Positions 49,901 to 55,636 are shown, counted from the first letter of the stretch. The stretch: DNA of 64,000 bases from Ianthella basta (GCA_964019415.1 OZ025869.1:8844214-8908213), one strand, 5' to 3'. Numbers and translations: made by a program. The notes: generated by a model from the sequence alone, not told the origin.

Positions 49901-50771
49901 CCACTCCCCTCACTGCCTCTCCCCCATCCCCATGTACGCCTCTATTCCATTCCTTCCTCTCCCCTCCCACTGTCCCGTCCATCTCTGCTTCTAAACTTCT
50001 AGAGGACTGCTCCATTGTCTTGCCCAGAGCACCTCAAGCTGTTCAGCCACCTGCTGCTTCTGAAGAGAGTGGGCCTGCAATGCCCGATCAGCCTTCTTCT
50101 ACCCGTGACCAAGAGCTTATTGCTGAAGGAGACTGCCCAACAAGTGAACAGGATGAAGGTGAGCATGTTGGACAGACTTAGCCTTAGCTAGATGGAACCA
50201 TGCTGTTCACTGCAGCAGTCATGAGCACTCAGTGCACTGTGTGTATGTGTTAATGATGCTGTACATCTCTGTATGTAAGTACATCGTACCATCACTACAG
50301 GTAGCACTTCATATGGTGCATTATCTTATTGTGTGCTGTATACGTGTACATGTGTAGCTGTAAGTGTGCTGCATTGTATGGTGTTAATGGTGTGTCTGTC
50401 GGTACTACATTAATTGTCTATTCTTTTCTTGATTGCAGTGGCTGAGTCTTCAGTGCCACTTGAGTCCGACTCCAGCAATGACCCTGAGCCTACTACTGAA
50501 GGGGGACACACGCTTCAAGCAACAAGTCAACAGGATCAACAAGATGAAGGTGAGCATGTTAAGTATTGCCCTTGGTGGTCATGTACACTATACAATATTG
50601 GTGATTGGTAGCATCCAATGCAGTCAATTGTATACACTGCTTTGTTATTTGTCTCTCACAGCAGCTGCCGAGGCCATCCCCCTTGAGGAAATTGGAGAAC
50701 CAGCCATCAAGATCCTCAATCCTTCCACTCCTGAACTGGAGGGACCCACCATCTTTGTCACACCTCTGTAG
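12132..50771 (+). CDS. SRCR/FN3 receptor tyrosine kinase with two tandem kinase domains (37-exon gene)
   Basis: One gene model joins signal peptide, FN3 x4, SRCR x8, FN3 x2, transmembrane helix, kinase K1, linker, kinase K2 and tail. The 37 exons sum to 7962 nt, exactly divisible by three, and all junctions keep frame with GT-AG introns apart from one GC-AG. The product would be a single-pass plasma-membrane receptor: a ~1520-residue ectodomain for ligand or cell-surface recognition, and a ~1100-residue cytoplasmic part carrying two tyrosine kinases. I see no second signal peptide, transmembrane segment or stop between the kinases, so two separate genes are unlikely, though alternative transcripts are possible. 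Signal-exon linkage across the 7-kb first intron rests on phase and position only. Additional exons in large introns cannot be excluded. Exons are listed separately. Confidence 0.8.
12606..12978 (+). repeat. Direct repeat block, copy 1
   Basis: This ~370-bp sequence recurs in direct orientation at about 21612-21978, with scattered differences. In the second copy it runs straight into the FN3 duplication unit. Here it is cut off from the first FN3 unit by the palindrome element and the DIRS-like retroelement. This suggests the ancestral order was block followed by FN3 unit, duplicated as one piece. Confidence 0.75.
12979..13524 (+). mobile_element. Repeat element with 116-bp terminal palindrome, copy 1
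   Basis: The left end is a palindrome (12979-13094) with arms of about 50 bp beginning TTATAACACCTCC. They share the core GGATGTCGCTGATTTATAAG and close on a GC-rich loop (GGCGCAAAGCGCC). It is followed by about 430 bp that recur inverted at 21150-21500. An open frame of 95 codons (13134-13421) is not preserved in the other copy. I do not recognise the family. Its far end in this copy is uncertain because the DIRS-like region follows; homology with the other copy stops near 13524. Confidence 0.7.
13525..14190. other. Intron 1 stretch downstream (3') of the DIRS-like element
   Basis: No gene seen. Because the DIRS-like element is on the minus strand, this should hold its 3' end and terminal repeat. 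I could not match it to a terminal repeat on the other side (18660-19080), so the element's exact borders remain undefined. Confidence 0.3.
14191..15174 (-). pseudogene. DIRS-like tyrosine recombinase, one nonsense codon
   Basis: Read on the minus strand this is a tyrosine recombinase of the kind found in DIRS-type retrotransposons, where it replaces a DDE integrase. The N-terminal half has a helical core-binding region ([17 protein letters not shown]). The catalytic half shows the first Arg in [12 protein letters not shown], the H-x2-R box in [11 protein letters not shown], a Trp in LGRWRSS and the Tyr in TYQMYIR. One in-frame TGA at 14725-14727 splits the protein just before the first catalytic box, where most likely a Cys codon mutated. 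Otherwise the frame is open for about 326 codons. The other retroelement ORFs lie upstream on the same strand. Likely inactive. Confidence 0.85.
15120..17009 (-). pseudogene. DIRS-like reverse transcriptase-RNase H, frameshifted
   Basis: Three overlapping minus-strand frames together encode a reverse transcriptase and RNase H. RT motifs include [14 protein letters not shown], the catalytic-Asp segment [12 protein letters not shown], and the YLDD box in [11 protein letters not shown]. RNase H shows [12 protein letters not shown], then [12 protein letters not shown] and [15 protein letters not shown] frame change near 16600 precedes the RT core. A second, near 16160-16180, coincides with loss of the usual FGLRSAP-type segment between VDKQLP and [10 protein letters not shown], so a short deletion is likely. 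A third lies near 15490 inside RNase H. The recombinase reading frame follows with a short overlap. The element is degenerate and cannot encode an intact polyprotein here. Confidence 0.85.
17177..18658 (-). pseudogene. DIRS-like Gag with CCCH and CCHC zinc motifs, probable intron
   Basis: The minus-strand frame up to about 18078 encodes a Pro/Ala/Thr-rich N-terminus, a helical middle ([17 protein letters not shown]), and a C-terminus with a C-x7-C-x4-C-x3-H finger followed by a C-x2-C-x4-H-x4-C knuckle, the arrangement known from DIRS-type Gag proteins. A short upstream exon fits at 18607-18658 ([17 protein letters not shown]). It ends at a GTAAAT donor, with an acceptor CCATAG next to 18078; joining them keeps frame. 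The intervening 528 bp contain degenerate CCCGCTGGGC repeats and a G15 run and read poorly as protein. I therefore infer a spliceosomal intron; the alternative is that the continuous ORF to 18502 is translated. Confidence 0.7.
18270..18430. repeat. Degenerate CCCGCTGGGC tandem repeat
   Basis: About six spaced copies of CCCGCTGGGC or close variants, roughly 30 bp apart and partly palindromic, sit within the proposed Gag intron. A G15 homopolymer (18177-18191) lies just downstream on the plus strand. Confidence 0.75.
19081..19143 (+). repeat. 21-bp tandem repeat x3
   Basis: Three units of CTCTCCAATAAGATATAATC plus G with single-base variants, preceded by a looser related pair (GATTAGATATT) at about 19050-19078. 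It lies between the DIRS-like element and the first FN3 exon and may be part of the element's terminal region. Confidence 0.85.
19386..19673 (+). CDS. Receptor exon 2: FN3 domain (type a, copy 1)
   Basis: A 288-nt phase 1-1 exon between ATGCCGCAG and ATG|GTAAGT. It encodes a fibronectin type III fold of 96 residues. The B-strand Trp is in FIEWMEPSD, the core continues with [10 protein letters not shown], and the conserved Leu and Tyr are in [15 protein letters not shown]. Potential N-glycosylation sites occur (NVT, NIT, NSS). It pairs with the next exon, and the pair recurs at 22123-22966 and 43081-43925. Predicted extracellular. Confidence 0.9.
19860..20222 (+). CDS. Receptor exon 3: FN3 domain (type b, copy 1)
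   Basis: A 363-nt phase 1-1 exon after CTTCCTTCAG, ending at CCAG|GTGTGT. FN3 features are [11 protein letters not shown], the Trp in [23 protein letters not shown], and [15 protein letters not shown] near the end. The C-D region is long and Ser/Thr/Asn-rich, so the domain is longer than the usual ~90 residues. The protein differs from the copy at 22604 mainly in the Thr-rich segment. Confidence 0.9.
21150..21616 (-). mobile_element. Repeat element with terminal palindrome, copy 2 (inverted)
   Basis: Reverse-orientation copy of 12979-13524, with its palindrome at 21501-21616. Arms again centre on TGATTTATAAGCAC and close on a CTCGGGC...CCCTCGGG loop. The left palindrome arm here has diverged more than in copy 1 (GATGTGGCTG). 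The other end joins the FN3 unit at CCAGACAT. The pair forms inverted repeats about 7.6 kb apart inside the receptor's introns. Confidence 0.75.
21612..21978 (+). repeat. Direct repeat block, copy 2
   Basis: Second copy of 12606-12978, here continuous with the FN3 duplication unit. It marks the 5' part of the duplicated FN3 segment. Confidence 0.75.
22123..22410 (+). CDS. Receptor exon 4: FN3 domain (type a, copy 2)
   Basis: A 288-nt phase 1-1 exon, acceptor GCCACAG and donor ATG|GTAAGT. The protein is nearly identical to exon 2, with changes such as DNILLV to DSISLV and YEHG to YKHG. All FN3 core residues are kept ([24 protein letters not shown]). Extracellular by position. Confidence 0.9.
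22604..22966 (+). CDS. Receptor exon 5: FN3 domain (type b, copy 2)
   Basis: A 363-nt phase 1-1 exon, same acceptor and donor context as exon 3. It keeps [13 protein letters not shown] and [15 protein letters not shown]. Differences from exon 3 cluster in the Thr-rich segment ([10 protein letters not shown] against [10 protein letters not shown]), adding an NVT glycosylation site. The two FN3 pairs probably duplicated recently, given that the introns also align. Confidence 0.9.
23938..24300 (+). repeat. Intronic repeat R, copy 1
   Basis: A ~360-bp sequence containing GAGTTCACGTCAGCTAGAGT and CACTCAATGCTCCACTGGAG-like stretches recurs at about 24980-25420 and 33059-33520, and partly at 29945-30180. 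The three later copies each precede an SRCR-pair unit, so R belongs to the duplicated SRCR unit. The first copy is split from the second by the gypsy fragment. Confidence 0.75.
24698..24946 (-). pseudogene. Ty3/gypsy integrase C-terminal remnant, copy 1
   Basis: The minus strand reads a ~80-residue fragment beginning [17 protein letters not shown]. It continues through a degenerate GPY-like segment (SYCRAYCVI), the [20 protein letters not shown] segment, and [14 protein letters not shown] to a stop. This is the end of a gypsy-type Pol polyprotein (GPY/F module of the integrase). An in-frame TGA lies just upstream, and no protease, RT or RNase H is nearby, so only the 3' end survives. The ~630 bp around it (24326-24958) are repeated at 29179-29815. 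Confidence 0.75.
25788..26730. mobile_element. hAT-like non-autonomous element with ~80-bp TIRs
   Basis: Ends are inverted repeats of about 80 bp starting TAGTCTAGCG (left) and TAGTCTGGCG (right, reverse complement). They share GGGTGAGAAAGTTG and GTCTAGCAGAAA. Flanks TTAGCAGG and TTAGCAAG form an 8-bp target duplication. The paralogous units near 30650 and 33935 carry the single uninterrupted TTAGCAAGT site. An 8-bp duplication is typical of hAT elements. No transposase is seen; the interior holds a frameshifted minus-strand ORF. Confidence 0.8.
25880..26436 (-). pseudogene. Frameshifted ORF carried inside the hAT-like element
   Basis: Two minus-strand frames overlap at 26236-26290. The upstream one reads [15 protein letters not shown]... 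to VCKSCKDLL. The downstream one continues as [19 protein letters not shown], a Lys/Arg-rich stretch and a Ser-rich part. Joined by a one-base shift they make about 190 residues with a single C-x2-C motif and a basic helical segment. I do not recognise a family. It could be a captured 5' exon of a host gene or a relic of the element's own protein. Confidence 0.4.
26987..27298 (+). CDS. Receptor exon 6: SRCR domain 1 (type A)
   Basis: A 312-nt phase 1-1 exon from ACTCCAG to GCAA|GTGAGT. It encodes a scavenger receptor cysteine-rich domain: [37 protein letters not shown], then C-x6-...-LTQCGHRGL and AGVICAS. Six cysteines are present, the group A pattern (C2, C3, C5-C8). The acidic DDD cluster after the first Cys, a known cation-binding position in several SRCR domains, is intact. 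Probably binds ligands or surfaces as part of the ectodomain. Confidence 0.93.
28185..28490 (+). CDS. Receptor exon 7: SRCR domain 2 (type B)
   Basis: A 306-nt phase 1-1 exon from GGCCCAG to GAAG|GTCAGT. The domain reads [40 protein letters not shown], then [27 protein letters not shown] and VGVVCE. It has six cysteines (group A). It forms the second half of the duplicated SRCR pair. Its intron-borne 5' flank (GCCTTTGTGAGGCTCAC-like) is shared with exons 9 and 11. Confidence 0.93.
29550..29798 (-). pseudogene. Ty3/gypsy integrase C-terminal remnant, copy 2
   Basis: A near-identical copy of the remnant at 24698-24946 ([38 protein letters not shown]). It sits in a ~640-bp duplicated piece (29179-29815). 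Only a few residues differ, so the two share a recent common ancestor within the locus rather than being independent insertions, or both come from one young family. Confidence 0.75.
30349..30487 (+). repeat. Compound (GT)n/(GTGC)n microsatellite
   Basis: A long GT run with CGCG and TACG interruptions lies in the intron upstream of SRCR 3. The equivalent positions in unit 3 (about 33705-33780) carry a shorter GT run, and unit 1 (about 25685-25710) only a trace. The long Cys-Val and Thr-His frames seen here are artefacts of the repeat. Confidence 0.95.
30874..31188 (+). CDS. Receptor exon 8: SRCR domain 3 (type A)
   Basis: A 315-nt phase 1-1 exon, same splice sites as exon 6. It encodes [65 protein letters not shown] and AGVICAS. 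Six cysteines and the acidic cluster are kept. It is one codon longer than exon 6, through a change around [16 protein letters not shown]. Confidence 0.93.
32072..32377 (+). CDS. Receptor exon 9: SRCR domain 4 (type B)
   Basis: A 306-nt phase 1-1 exon from GGCCCAG to GAAG|GTCAGT. It encodes [59 protein letters not shown] and VGVVCE. Six cysteines. Very close to exons 7 and 11. Confidence 0.93.
34216..34530 (+). CDS. Receptor exon 10: SRCR domain 5 (type A, acidic cluster lost)
   Basis: A 315-nt phase 1-1 exon with normal splice sites and six cysteines (WGTVC, VVC, VRC, TQC, HIC, VIC). Where exons 6 and 8 have CDDDWD this one has CHHNWD, and the segment after the fifth Cys is RRLDDAG instead of NHWDDAG. 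Loss of the Asp cluster should remove a cation-binding site while keeping the fold. Otherwise it is a close copy of exon 8. Confidence 0.92.
35024..39130 (+). pseudogene. LINE-type retrotransposon with endonuclease and RT, frameshifted
   Basis: A non-LTR retrotransposon in the sense orientation of the host gene. The first frame (about 35494-36855) has an APE-type endonuclease: CWNVCGWG at the start, [29 protein letters not shown] and TPDHSLMSW. Then follows a basic linker ending in a stop at 36853. The RT continues in other frames (36935-37345, then about 37340-38495) with [35 protein letters not shown] and the YADDAVILA box. The end (38503-39000) carries a C-x2-C-...-H-x3-C zinc motif ([19 protein letters not shown]). 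At least three frame breaks make it dead. An AT-rich (TA)n stretch at about 39130 may be its 3' tail. Confidence 0.88.
39560..39822. mobile_element. MITE with ~100-bp terminal inverted repeats
   Basis: Left and right ends are imperfect inverted repeats of about 100 bp. They start ACTAGAAATAATAAAAA and ACTAGAAGTAATAAAAT (right end reverse-complemented) and share GTACAGAAACAAGTAAAG and CAGTGGAGCATTAACCA. The whole element is about 263 bp with a short unique centre. No ORF. Its right end coincides with where unit 3 resumes alignment with units 1 and 2. Confidence 0.8.
40225..40530 (+). CDS. Receptor exon 11: SRCR domain 6 (type B)
   Basis: A 306-nt phase 1-1 exon, acceptor TCCTAG and donor GAAG|GTCAGT. 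It has the same motifs as exon 9 and six cysteines. The acceptor differs from units 1 and 2 (TCCTAG instead of GCCCAG), still a valid AG with a pyrimidine tract. Confidence 0.93.
40531..41364. other. Intron with G17 homopolymer
   Basis: No exon recognised. A run of about 17 G residues (40589-40605) follows exon 11 closely. A matching C17 run occurs in another intron at 42443-42459. Pyrimidine-rich text near 40960-41010 could act as polypyrimidine signals but lacks an open downstream exon. Confidence 0.5.
41365..41700 (+). CDS. Receptor exon 12: SRCR domain 7
   Basis: A 336-nt phase 1-1 exon from CCATCCAG to GAAG|GTGAGT. The domain is more diverged: [44 protein letters not shown], a longer central loop ([15 protein letters not shown]), [18 protein letters not shown], then an acidic tail NEDLPEE. 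Six cysteines, but CDDD is CGDS. It was not part of the recent SRCR-pair duplication. Confidence 0.92.
42671..42970 (+). CDS. Receptor exon 13: SRCR domain 8, lacking two cysteines
   Basis: A 300-nt phase 1-1 exon between CTGTGTGCAG and AGAG|GTGAGT. It keeps the SRCR frame: [46 protein letters not shown] and DIGVRCRG. Only four cysteines remain. The WGTVCDD motif is replaced by [13 protein letters not shown], and the usual H-N-C region reads RNNYISTD. These are the C2 and C7 positions, which pair in other SRCR domains. Splice sites and frame are intact, so this looks like a real variant domain and not a decayed exon. Confidence 0.85.
43081..43368 (+). CDS. Receptor exon 14: FN3 domain (type a, copy 3)
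   Basis: A 288-nt phase 1-1 exon after CTCACAG. Homologous to exons 2 and 4 ([33 protein letters not shown]). The donor is ATG|GCAAGT, where the other two copies have ATG|GTAAGT, so this appears to be a GC-AG intron created by one T-to-C change. The next in-register GT would not preserve the frame. This copy is more diverged than the two N-terminal ones. Confidence 0.88.
43554..43925 (+). CDS. Receptor exon 15: FN3 domain (type b, copy 3), membrane-proximal
   Basis: A 372-nt phase 1-1 exon after CTTCCTTCAG, ending ACAA|GTATGC. It encodes [34 protein letters not shown], a Ser/Thr-rich insert and [15 protein letters not shown]. This is the last extracellular domain before the membrane. A (GT)n tract of about 60 bp begins some 8 bases beyond the donor. 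Confidence 0.9.
43933..43995 (+). repeat. (GT)n microsatellite next to a splice donor
   Basis: About 30 GT units fill half of the short 125-bp intron (43926-44050) between the membrane-proximal FN3 exon and the transmembrane exon. It starts immediately after the GTATGCA donor sequence. Frames through it give Cys-Val runs and are not coding. Confidence 0.9.
44051..44200 (+). CDS. Receptor exon 16: transmembrane segment
   Basis: A 150-nt phase 1-1 exon from CAACTACAG to CAAG|GTGTGT. After Val-Asp-Ile it encodes a ~27-residue hydrophobic helix ([20 protein letters not shown], then TVAFIALL), followed by a stop-transfer cluster CRKWRKK. This sets the topology: domains from exons 2-15 outside, kinases inside. 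The helix contains two prolines, which is unusual but not disqualifying. Confidence 0.92.
44405..44463 (+). CDS. Receptor exon 17: juxtamembrane segment
   Basis: A 59-nt exon after TTTGCAG, encoding [20 protein letters not shown]. It ends at CCT|GTTAGT and shifts from phase 1 to phase 0 to meet the first kinase exon. The open frame continues past this donor to 44589, so intron retention would add a short Gly/His-rich tail and truncate the receptor before the kinases. Confidence 0.75.
44789..46629 (+). CDS. Receptor exons 18-24: tyrosine kinase domain K1
   Basis: Seven exons: 44789-45011, 45204-45394, 45474-45614, 45677-45885, 46093-46133, 46287-46383, 46478-46629. Motifs in order: [20 protein letters not shown] (glycine loop), VAVKQFS (ATP-site Lys), [11 protein letters not shown] (helix C Glu), [11 protein letters not shown] (hinge), [10 protein letters not shown] (catalytic loop of the receptor-tyrosine-kinase type), [28 protein letters not shown] and [12 protein letters not shown]. 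Every catalytic residue I can check is present, so it should be active. The activation loop has a single Tyr (DMYVSQS). It phosphorylates tyrosines on itself, K2 or other substrates; the targets are unknown. No close named family can be assigned by eye. Confidence 0.93.
46814..47576 (+). CDS. Receptor exons 25-27: inter-kinase linker
   Basis: Three phase 1-1 exons: 46814-46966, 47096-47335 and 47505-47576. They encode low-complexity cytoplasmic sequence rich in Pro, Ser, Thr, Asp and Glu (for example [39 protein letters not shown]). No folded domain is recognised. Two exons share a CSSD/CWSD-DP-...-VPQ/VSQ ending, suggesting they are related by duplication. Proline-rich parts such as TPSLPPPT could bind SH3 or WW domains; that is inference. 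No stop or second signal sequence occurs here, which ties K2 to K1. Confidence 0.8.
47676..49668 (+). CDS. Receptor exons 28-34: tyrosine kinase domain K2
   Basis: Seven exons: 47676-48131 (linker plus glycine loop), 48333-48523, 48666-48806, 48872-49080, 49161-49201, 49339-49435, 49511-49668. Motifs: [20 protein letters not shown] (loop G-W-G-N-S-G-V-V), [67 protein letters not shown] and [12 protein letters not shown]. Catalytic Lys, Glu, HRD Asp, Asn and DFG are all present, so nothing marks it as a pseudokinase. Five internal exons match K1 exactly in length. The 48333 acceptor is chosen over 48345 because it restores K1's 191-nt length. The donor at 49201 is GTCAGT and at 49435 GTTAGT, both weaker but matching K1's positions. 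Confidence 0.92.
50003..50771 (+). CDS. Receptor exons 35-37: C-terminal tail and stop
   Basis: Exons 50003-50158, 50439-50549 and 50662-50771. They encode an acidic, Ser/Pro/Gln-rich tail. Two exons end alike (SEQDE and QQDE before GTGAGC) and repeat a V-P-L/P pattern, so they look duplicated from each other. The last exon ends IFVTPL followed by TAG, a short hydrophobic C-terminus with a possible PDZ-ligand character (T-P-L fits only loosely). There are no tyrosines in this tail as read, so docking sites would have to lie elsewhere. Confidence 0.82.
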
Positions 50772-51984
50772 AACACACACACTACTAAACACTGCAGGAC
50801 AGTACAGTAGTGTTCACTAGTTCTCAGTAATTGGTTAGTTGTAATTCCTTATTCAAGTGCTGCCACATTAGGTGCTGCCTTCACTGCTGTTCAGTATATC
50901 TTATGCATACATTGGAACTTCATTATAACCAGCTTATACCCTCATTTAACTTGCCTTATCATCAATTTCTGCTTATACTTCAATGTCACTCATGATCACA
51001 ATTGTAATCAATGATCATACTTGATCTGAAGTTGACCATGATGCCTGAAGTGATGTTACATCATAGGCATGTAGATGTCACTACCTACATCTGTCTTGTT
51101 AGACCTTAGAAACTTAATTTCCTAGTTGAGTGGTCACAAGTACCAGTTGAAAGGACATGCATAGAGCAGGAAACAGAGTACAGGAAAGCAAGCCATTTCT
51201 ACATGTATTCATGATGCAGAGAGACTACAGCGTCAGTGGTTCTACTAGAATTCTACAACTATCAACTGCCTCAGCTGCATGCTTTCCATATAGTTGCTTC
51301 CCGCTATATATGGTAAACAGGTTAATACACCAACATAGCATTGTGAGTCACTTTTACACAGTTAGTGAGTATTGATGATGCTAGATATGCATAATTAGTT
51401 GATAAACAAATTGTCATTCTGATCAGTTTCTGGGTGGGTGGAGTGGTGTCTAGTATCAGAGCTACTGGCAACAGGCTGCAGTGCACACATTTCTGTATAG
51501 TATAATAATACAGATATGATGCCATGTTATCATACAAGTATATCAGCATATTTTATTGCTGTTCACACATACAATGCTATAGAAACAGGTGTGATTCCCA
51601 TGTATGTGTATGTACTGAATGAGTAACAGTAACAGGCACAGAGCTCATGTGCTTAGTTCCAATGTGGTTGAGGGACACAGGATACAAGATACAAGACTTG
51701 TTAATGTATAGAAAAGGGAGGGAACATTTCAAGCGTATAAATCACATGGTACACTGTTTCTTAGTTTCAATACGTTTTGGCCCGAGAAGGGCCTTCTTCA
51801 GTTGTGCAAAAGAGATCATGCAAGACACATGAGACAGCAGAATAAATATGGGTGGCACGTGCATATGTGACATGACATGTTTAAATTGAATATTAAGTAT
51901 ATTAAAAAAGAATTAAAAGAATGAGTTTAAATTCTTTCAACTTCTTAATGTAAACAATCTTGTCCTGTGCATGTGTTAAGTCTG
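50772..51984. other. 3' flank of the receptor gene
   Basis: AT-rich sequence without a recognisable gene. No AATAAA lies close to the stop; the first clear AATAAA is near 51840, so the 3' UTR end is uncertain. A retroelement-like motif lies at 51779-51801 (see findings). Confidence 0.4.
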
Positions 51985-52410
51985 GCAGGTGGCTCCATTG
52001 CTGAGAGGTGTTGTGCAGTGTGTTGACACAATTGGTATCAGGGTGAGGCTGCTTGCCTTAGATATAGGTCGCTCCATTGCTGAGAGGTGTGATGCAGTGT
52101 GTTGACACAATTAGTATCAGGGTGAGGCTGCTTGCCTTAGATATAGGTCGCTCCATTGCTGAGAGGTGTGATGCAGTGTGTTGACACAATTGGTATCAGG
52201 GTGAGGCTGCTTGCCTTAGATATAGGTCGCTCCATTGCTGAGAGGTGTGATGCAGTGTGTTGACACAATTGGTATCAGGGTGAGGCTGCTTGCCTTAGAT
52301 ATAGGTCGCTCCATTGCTGAGAGGTGTGATGCAGTGTGTTGACACAATTGGTATCAGGGTGAGGCAGCCTGCCTTAGATATAGGTGGCTGCATTGCTATA
52401 AAGTGTGGTG
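51985..52410 (+). repeat. 79-bp minisatellite, about 5.4 copies
   Basis: Units start with GCTCCATTGCTGAGAGGTGT at 51992, 52071, 52150, 52229 and 52308, then a diverged start at 52387. Spacing is exactly 79 bp. Inner units are nearly identical, while first and last have extra substitutions (TTGTGCAG; GGCTGCATTGCTATAAAG), the usual edge decay of a tandem array. No ORF spans it convincingly. Confidence 0.93.
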
Positions 52411-53716
52411 CGCGATACTATTCCCACAAGGGGCCAGAGAAGATGTCATATACGTATATGGCTGCTTTATTATTACATCGTTATCACTGCAGAGAGTGCT
52501 CCAAGGACTTCCTAAAATAAAGGTGTATCAAACATTCATCTAATCTCATTGGTCTGTATACATGCAACATAATACTTGTATGGCTACTCTGCTGTATGTT
52601 ATAATATAAATGAGTTGCGGATAATATGTACCTGGTTCACCCATATATCTTTAACAATTCAATGAGTACATTTATGTTATATCCTATGTTAGATAGAATA
52701 TTGCACAGTATTTAATTCTTACTGTACCATGCATTAGAGACTACTGGAACTTGAGTGTTACATATTCTCTTCCATGCATATGGCTCATGATCTCACAATG
52801 CAGGAGCCTGCTTACACGAGCTTGTCTATGTTCACAGTGTGCTTTAGCTATAGCAGTTTCTGGTTTACTGCACACCATGTACGTAACTGGATGGTAACAC
52901 AATTTGTACACATATGTACAATTATGTGTGCACATAAATTTTAAATGGGCAACATTTGATACAGGTAAACATTTTGAAGCATGGATCACTCATTAAAATG
53001 CCTGCTTATAATTAATGATAAGCATAGTATAATTGTGAATAGTAGAATGAACACATGACGTCAGCTGCTTGGTTATGTGTACATGTGCACCTGAGAATTT
53101 GTGTGCATCAAACAGTGTTGAGACCTTAATCCATGTCACCTTGTACCACACCCTGTCACTTGCATATAATCACACTGGCCAAAATGCTAGCCCTTCACTA
53201 TATGTACATCAGGTTCACATTCTTACATAGTGGACTGAACTCCGTGCACACACTTGGATCTCGAAGGTGTTGCCAGCAGTAACACAATGCACGCATTGAA
53301 CTGTACAATTTGTTACATGCATGCCTCAAGGCAAAGTCAGTGTGTGATGTTATACAATGACAATGGACAGATGGCCTTGACCATGTCACTTTGACAGTCC
53401 TAATGTCACTTTCACAGTCAACCATCAACCACAGGTGACCAAATTGGACCACCTTCTATTGCAGTAATATATGCACTACTAAGGGTACAGTTGACATTCT
53501 TAAAGTGCTCTGAAGCATAAGAAGTATTGATGTTAGGATTTCAGCATTGAGAGCCTTTGATGTCAAAGGAATTCATGGAAGCATGGTAGAACATATAACA
53601 TGGGTGGGGGGGGGGGGGGGGGGAAGAGTGGATAATCTGCAATTACTTTATACAGTAAGATAGTAGCATAGGTAGTTCAAATTCACCCATTGAGCTCACT
53701 TAATTTGTTCTGACTT
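52411..53716. other. Intergenic sequence without recognised gene
   Basis: AT-rich, with a G-run at 53606-53623. Frames of about 80 codons on the minus strand show no domain or conservation signal within the window. Nothing supportable. Confidence 0.5.
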
Positions 53717-54338
53717 GATTACTCATACAATCACTGTACCATTAAAATCCCTCTGTAATTGCAGTTGGGCGAAGTATGATTGAACTGAGAACTGAATGAT
53801 TATTAGAATACTTCAAAGAGGTATTGGCATGTATACATGTGTTTGTCTGCGTGTGTGTGCGTGCTCGCCTGTGTGGCACTAGTTATTACATATTGTATGA
53901 TATGCCACACACCCACACACTTTAACATGAGCACACCGACCTATCTACATGAGTCTGTGTTTATGTGTAAGTCTGTGTCTCTGTGTGTGCACATGTACGA
54001 ATGTGCGTGTGTAAGCATGTGTACGAGTGTTTGAATGTATTAGTTTGTAGCCATGTGTGTCTATGCACATTGTGTATGTCACTGTGTGTGTATGTGTGTG
54101 TGTCTGCAAGTACTGATCCCTCTCCTTGGCATGCACATGTACACACATACAATTGCCTGTACCATTCACAACCGTACATAGCTAGCTAACATAATCACAG
54201 TGTCAATTCCATAGTGAAGTGATGTAAGTACCCTCAATACCTCTCCCATGCCACCAAATACTATACTCCACTCCACAAGCAGTCCATGCCACATAGCGTC
54301 AAGAAATCTCAGATCAGCTTTGATAAGTACAAAAGAAA

Positions 54339-54509
54339 ATGATGCCTTGGCGCGTGTACATACTTTTCATTTGTATACGAACAGCCACCGCCATCCCTAT
54401 AGCAATACTGTGCTGTCTGTCTGAAAAGAGCCCAACAACATCATCCACCTGCCTCCAGAGCTTCAGAACTTGGCGAGAATATTGTTTGTTGTACCACTGG
54501 CTATGTTGA
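54339..54509 (+). CDS. Small ORF with signal-like N-terminus (doubtful)
   Basis: Fifty-six codons starting MMPWRVYILFICIRTATAIP, a hydrophobic N-terminus, followed by a short Cys- and Ser-containing part and TGA. It is preserved in the inverted copy at 60444-60614, but the arms are too alike for that to show selection. There is no evidence for splice sites or a promoter. I give it low confidence; it may be a chance ORF. Confidence 0.15.
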   Translation: MMPWRVYILFICIRTATAIPIAILCCLSEKSPTTSSTCLQSFRTWREYCLLYHWLC

Positions 54510-54819
54510 TTTAGTAGCGCCAGGCTTGACTGATTTGTGTAGTGAGTGTAGTTTGTGTGGGAGTAGGGAGATGCATGCCCACCTCTGACGTAACTGTACT
54601 TTGTGTCTGAACCTGTCTATAGTGGCCACTGTATAAGGCAGTCAGCATCCCCTGGTACAGTGGAACCTGTCTATAGTGGTCACTGTGTGGGGTAGCCTGC
54701 AGATGTGTACAGTACTAATGTTGTGAAAATTGCTTTTTGTGCTGGTTACCATGGTGATGGGCTCAATGTGAAAACAATACTACTATTTGTTCCTTTTTGA
54801 ATTTTCATTCCTTTCATTT

Positions 54820-54858
<39 letters not shown>

Positions 54859-54916
54859 GTGTGTGTGTGTGTGTGTGTACGTGTGTGTATGTACGTGTAC
54901 GTTTGTATGTGTGTGT

Positions 54917-54951
<35 letters not shown>

Positions 54952-55486
54952 ACTATGTGGGGTGTCTGGTCATGTCTTATCACACACTTGGTATAACCAT
55001 GTAATAGTTAGTCCAGAGGATGCAGAACCTAGCAAGCCAACCTTTTGATTGTATGACTATTGTGTGTGGTCTTCATACTCCTCATTCCTCCACTTACTGT
55101 ACATCAGCACCTTCTCTTCAAAGTTATCCAATAATGATGTATCTCTGTGAAGACAAGGATACTCTGCATATGAGGCTGGCCTTTCTTCCTGTGAGTGAAT
55201 GTGAACGTCCTCAACTGTTGCACTTGTCCTGTGGCTGGTTTACATGTAAGCTGGTCTGTGCTGCACACTCACAAGAACTGATAGATGAGCCCACTGAGGA
55301 ATTACTCAGCCACTGCACATTGCAATGTCCTCAATGGGCATGAGTGTCCTCTGGCAATGGGACTATCTGCTCGCACGTACAGGCAAATACTGCAACACAC
55401 ACTCAACTCGTACACACACTGTGCATATGTGATGCACTTTCTTGATGATTGGTTGGTTTACATGCACACACTCACACAAACACACA

Positions 55487-55636
<150 letters not shown>

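Noticed and set aside
51992..52400. 79-bp regular repeats as a possible CRISPR or coding repeat
   Set aside because: No unique spacers, and 79 is not a multiple of three; it is a minisatellite.
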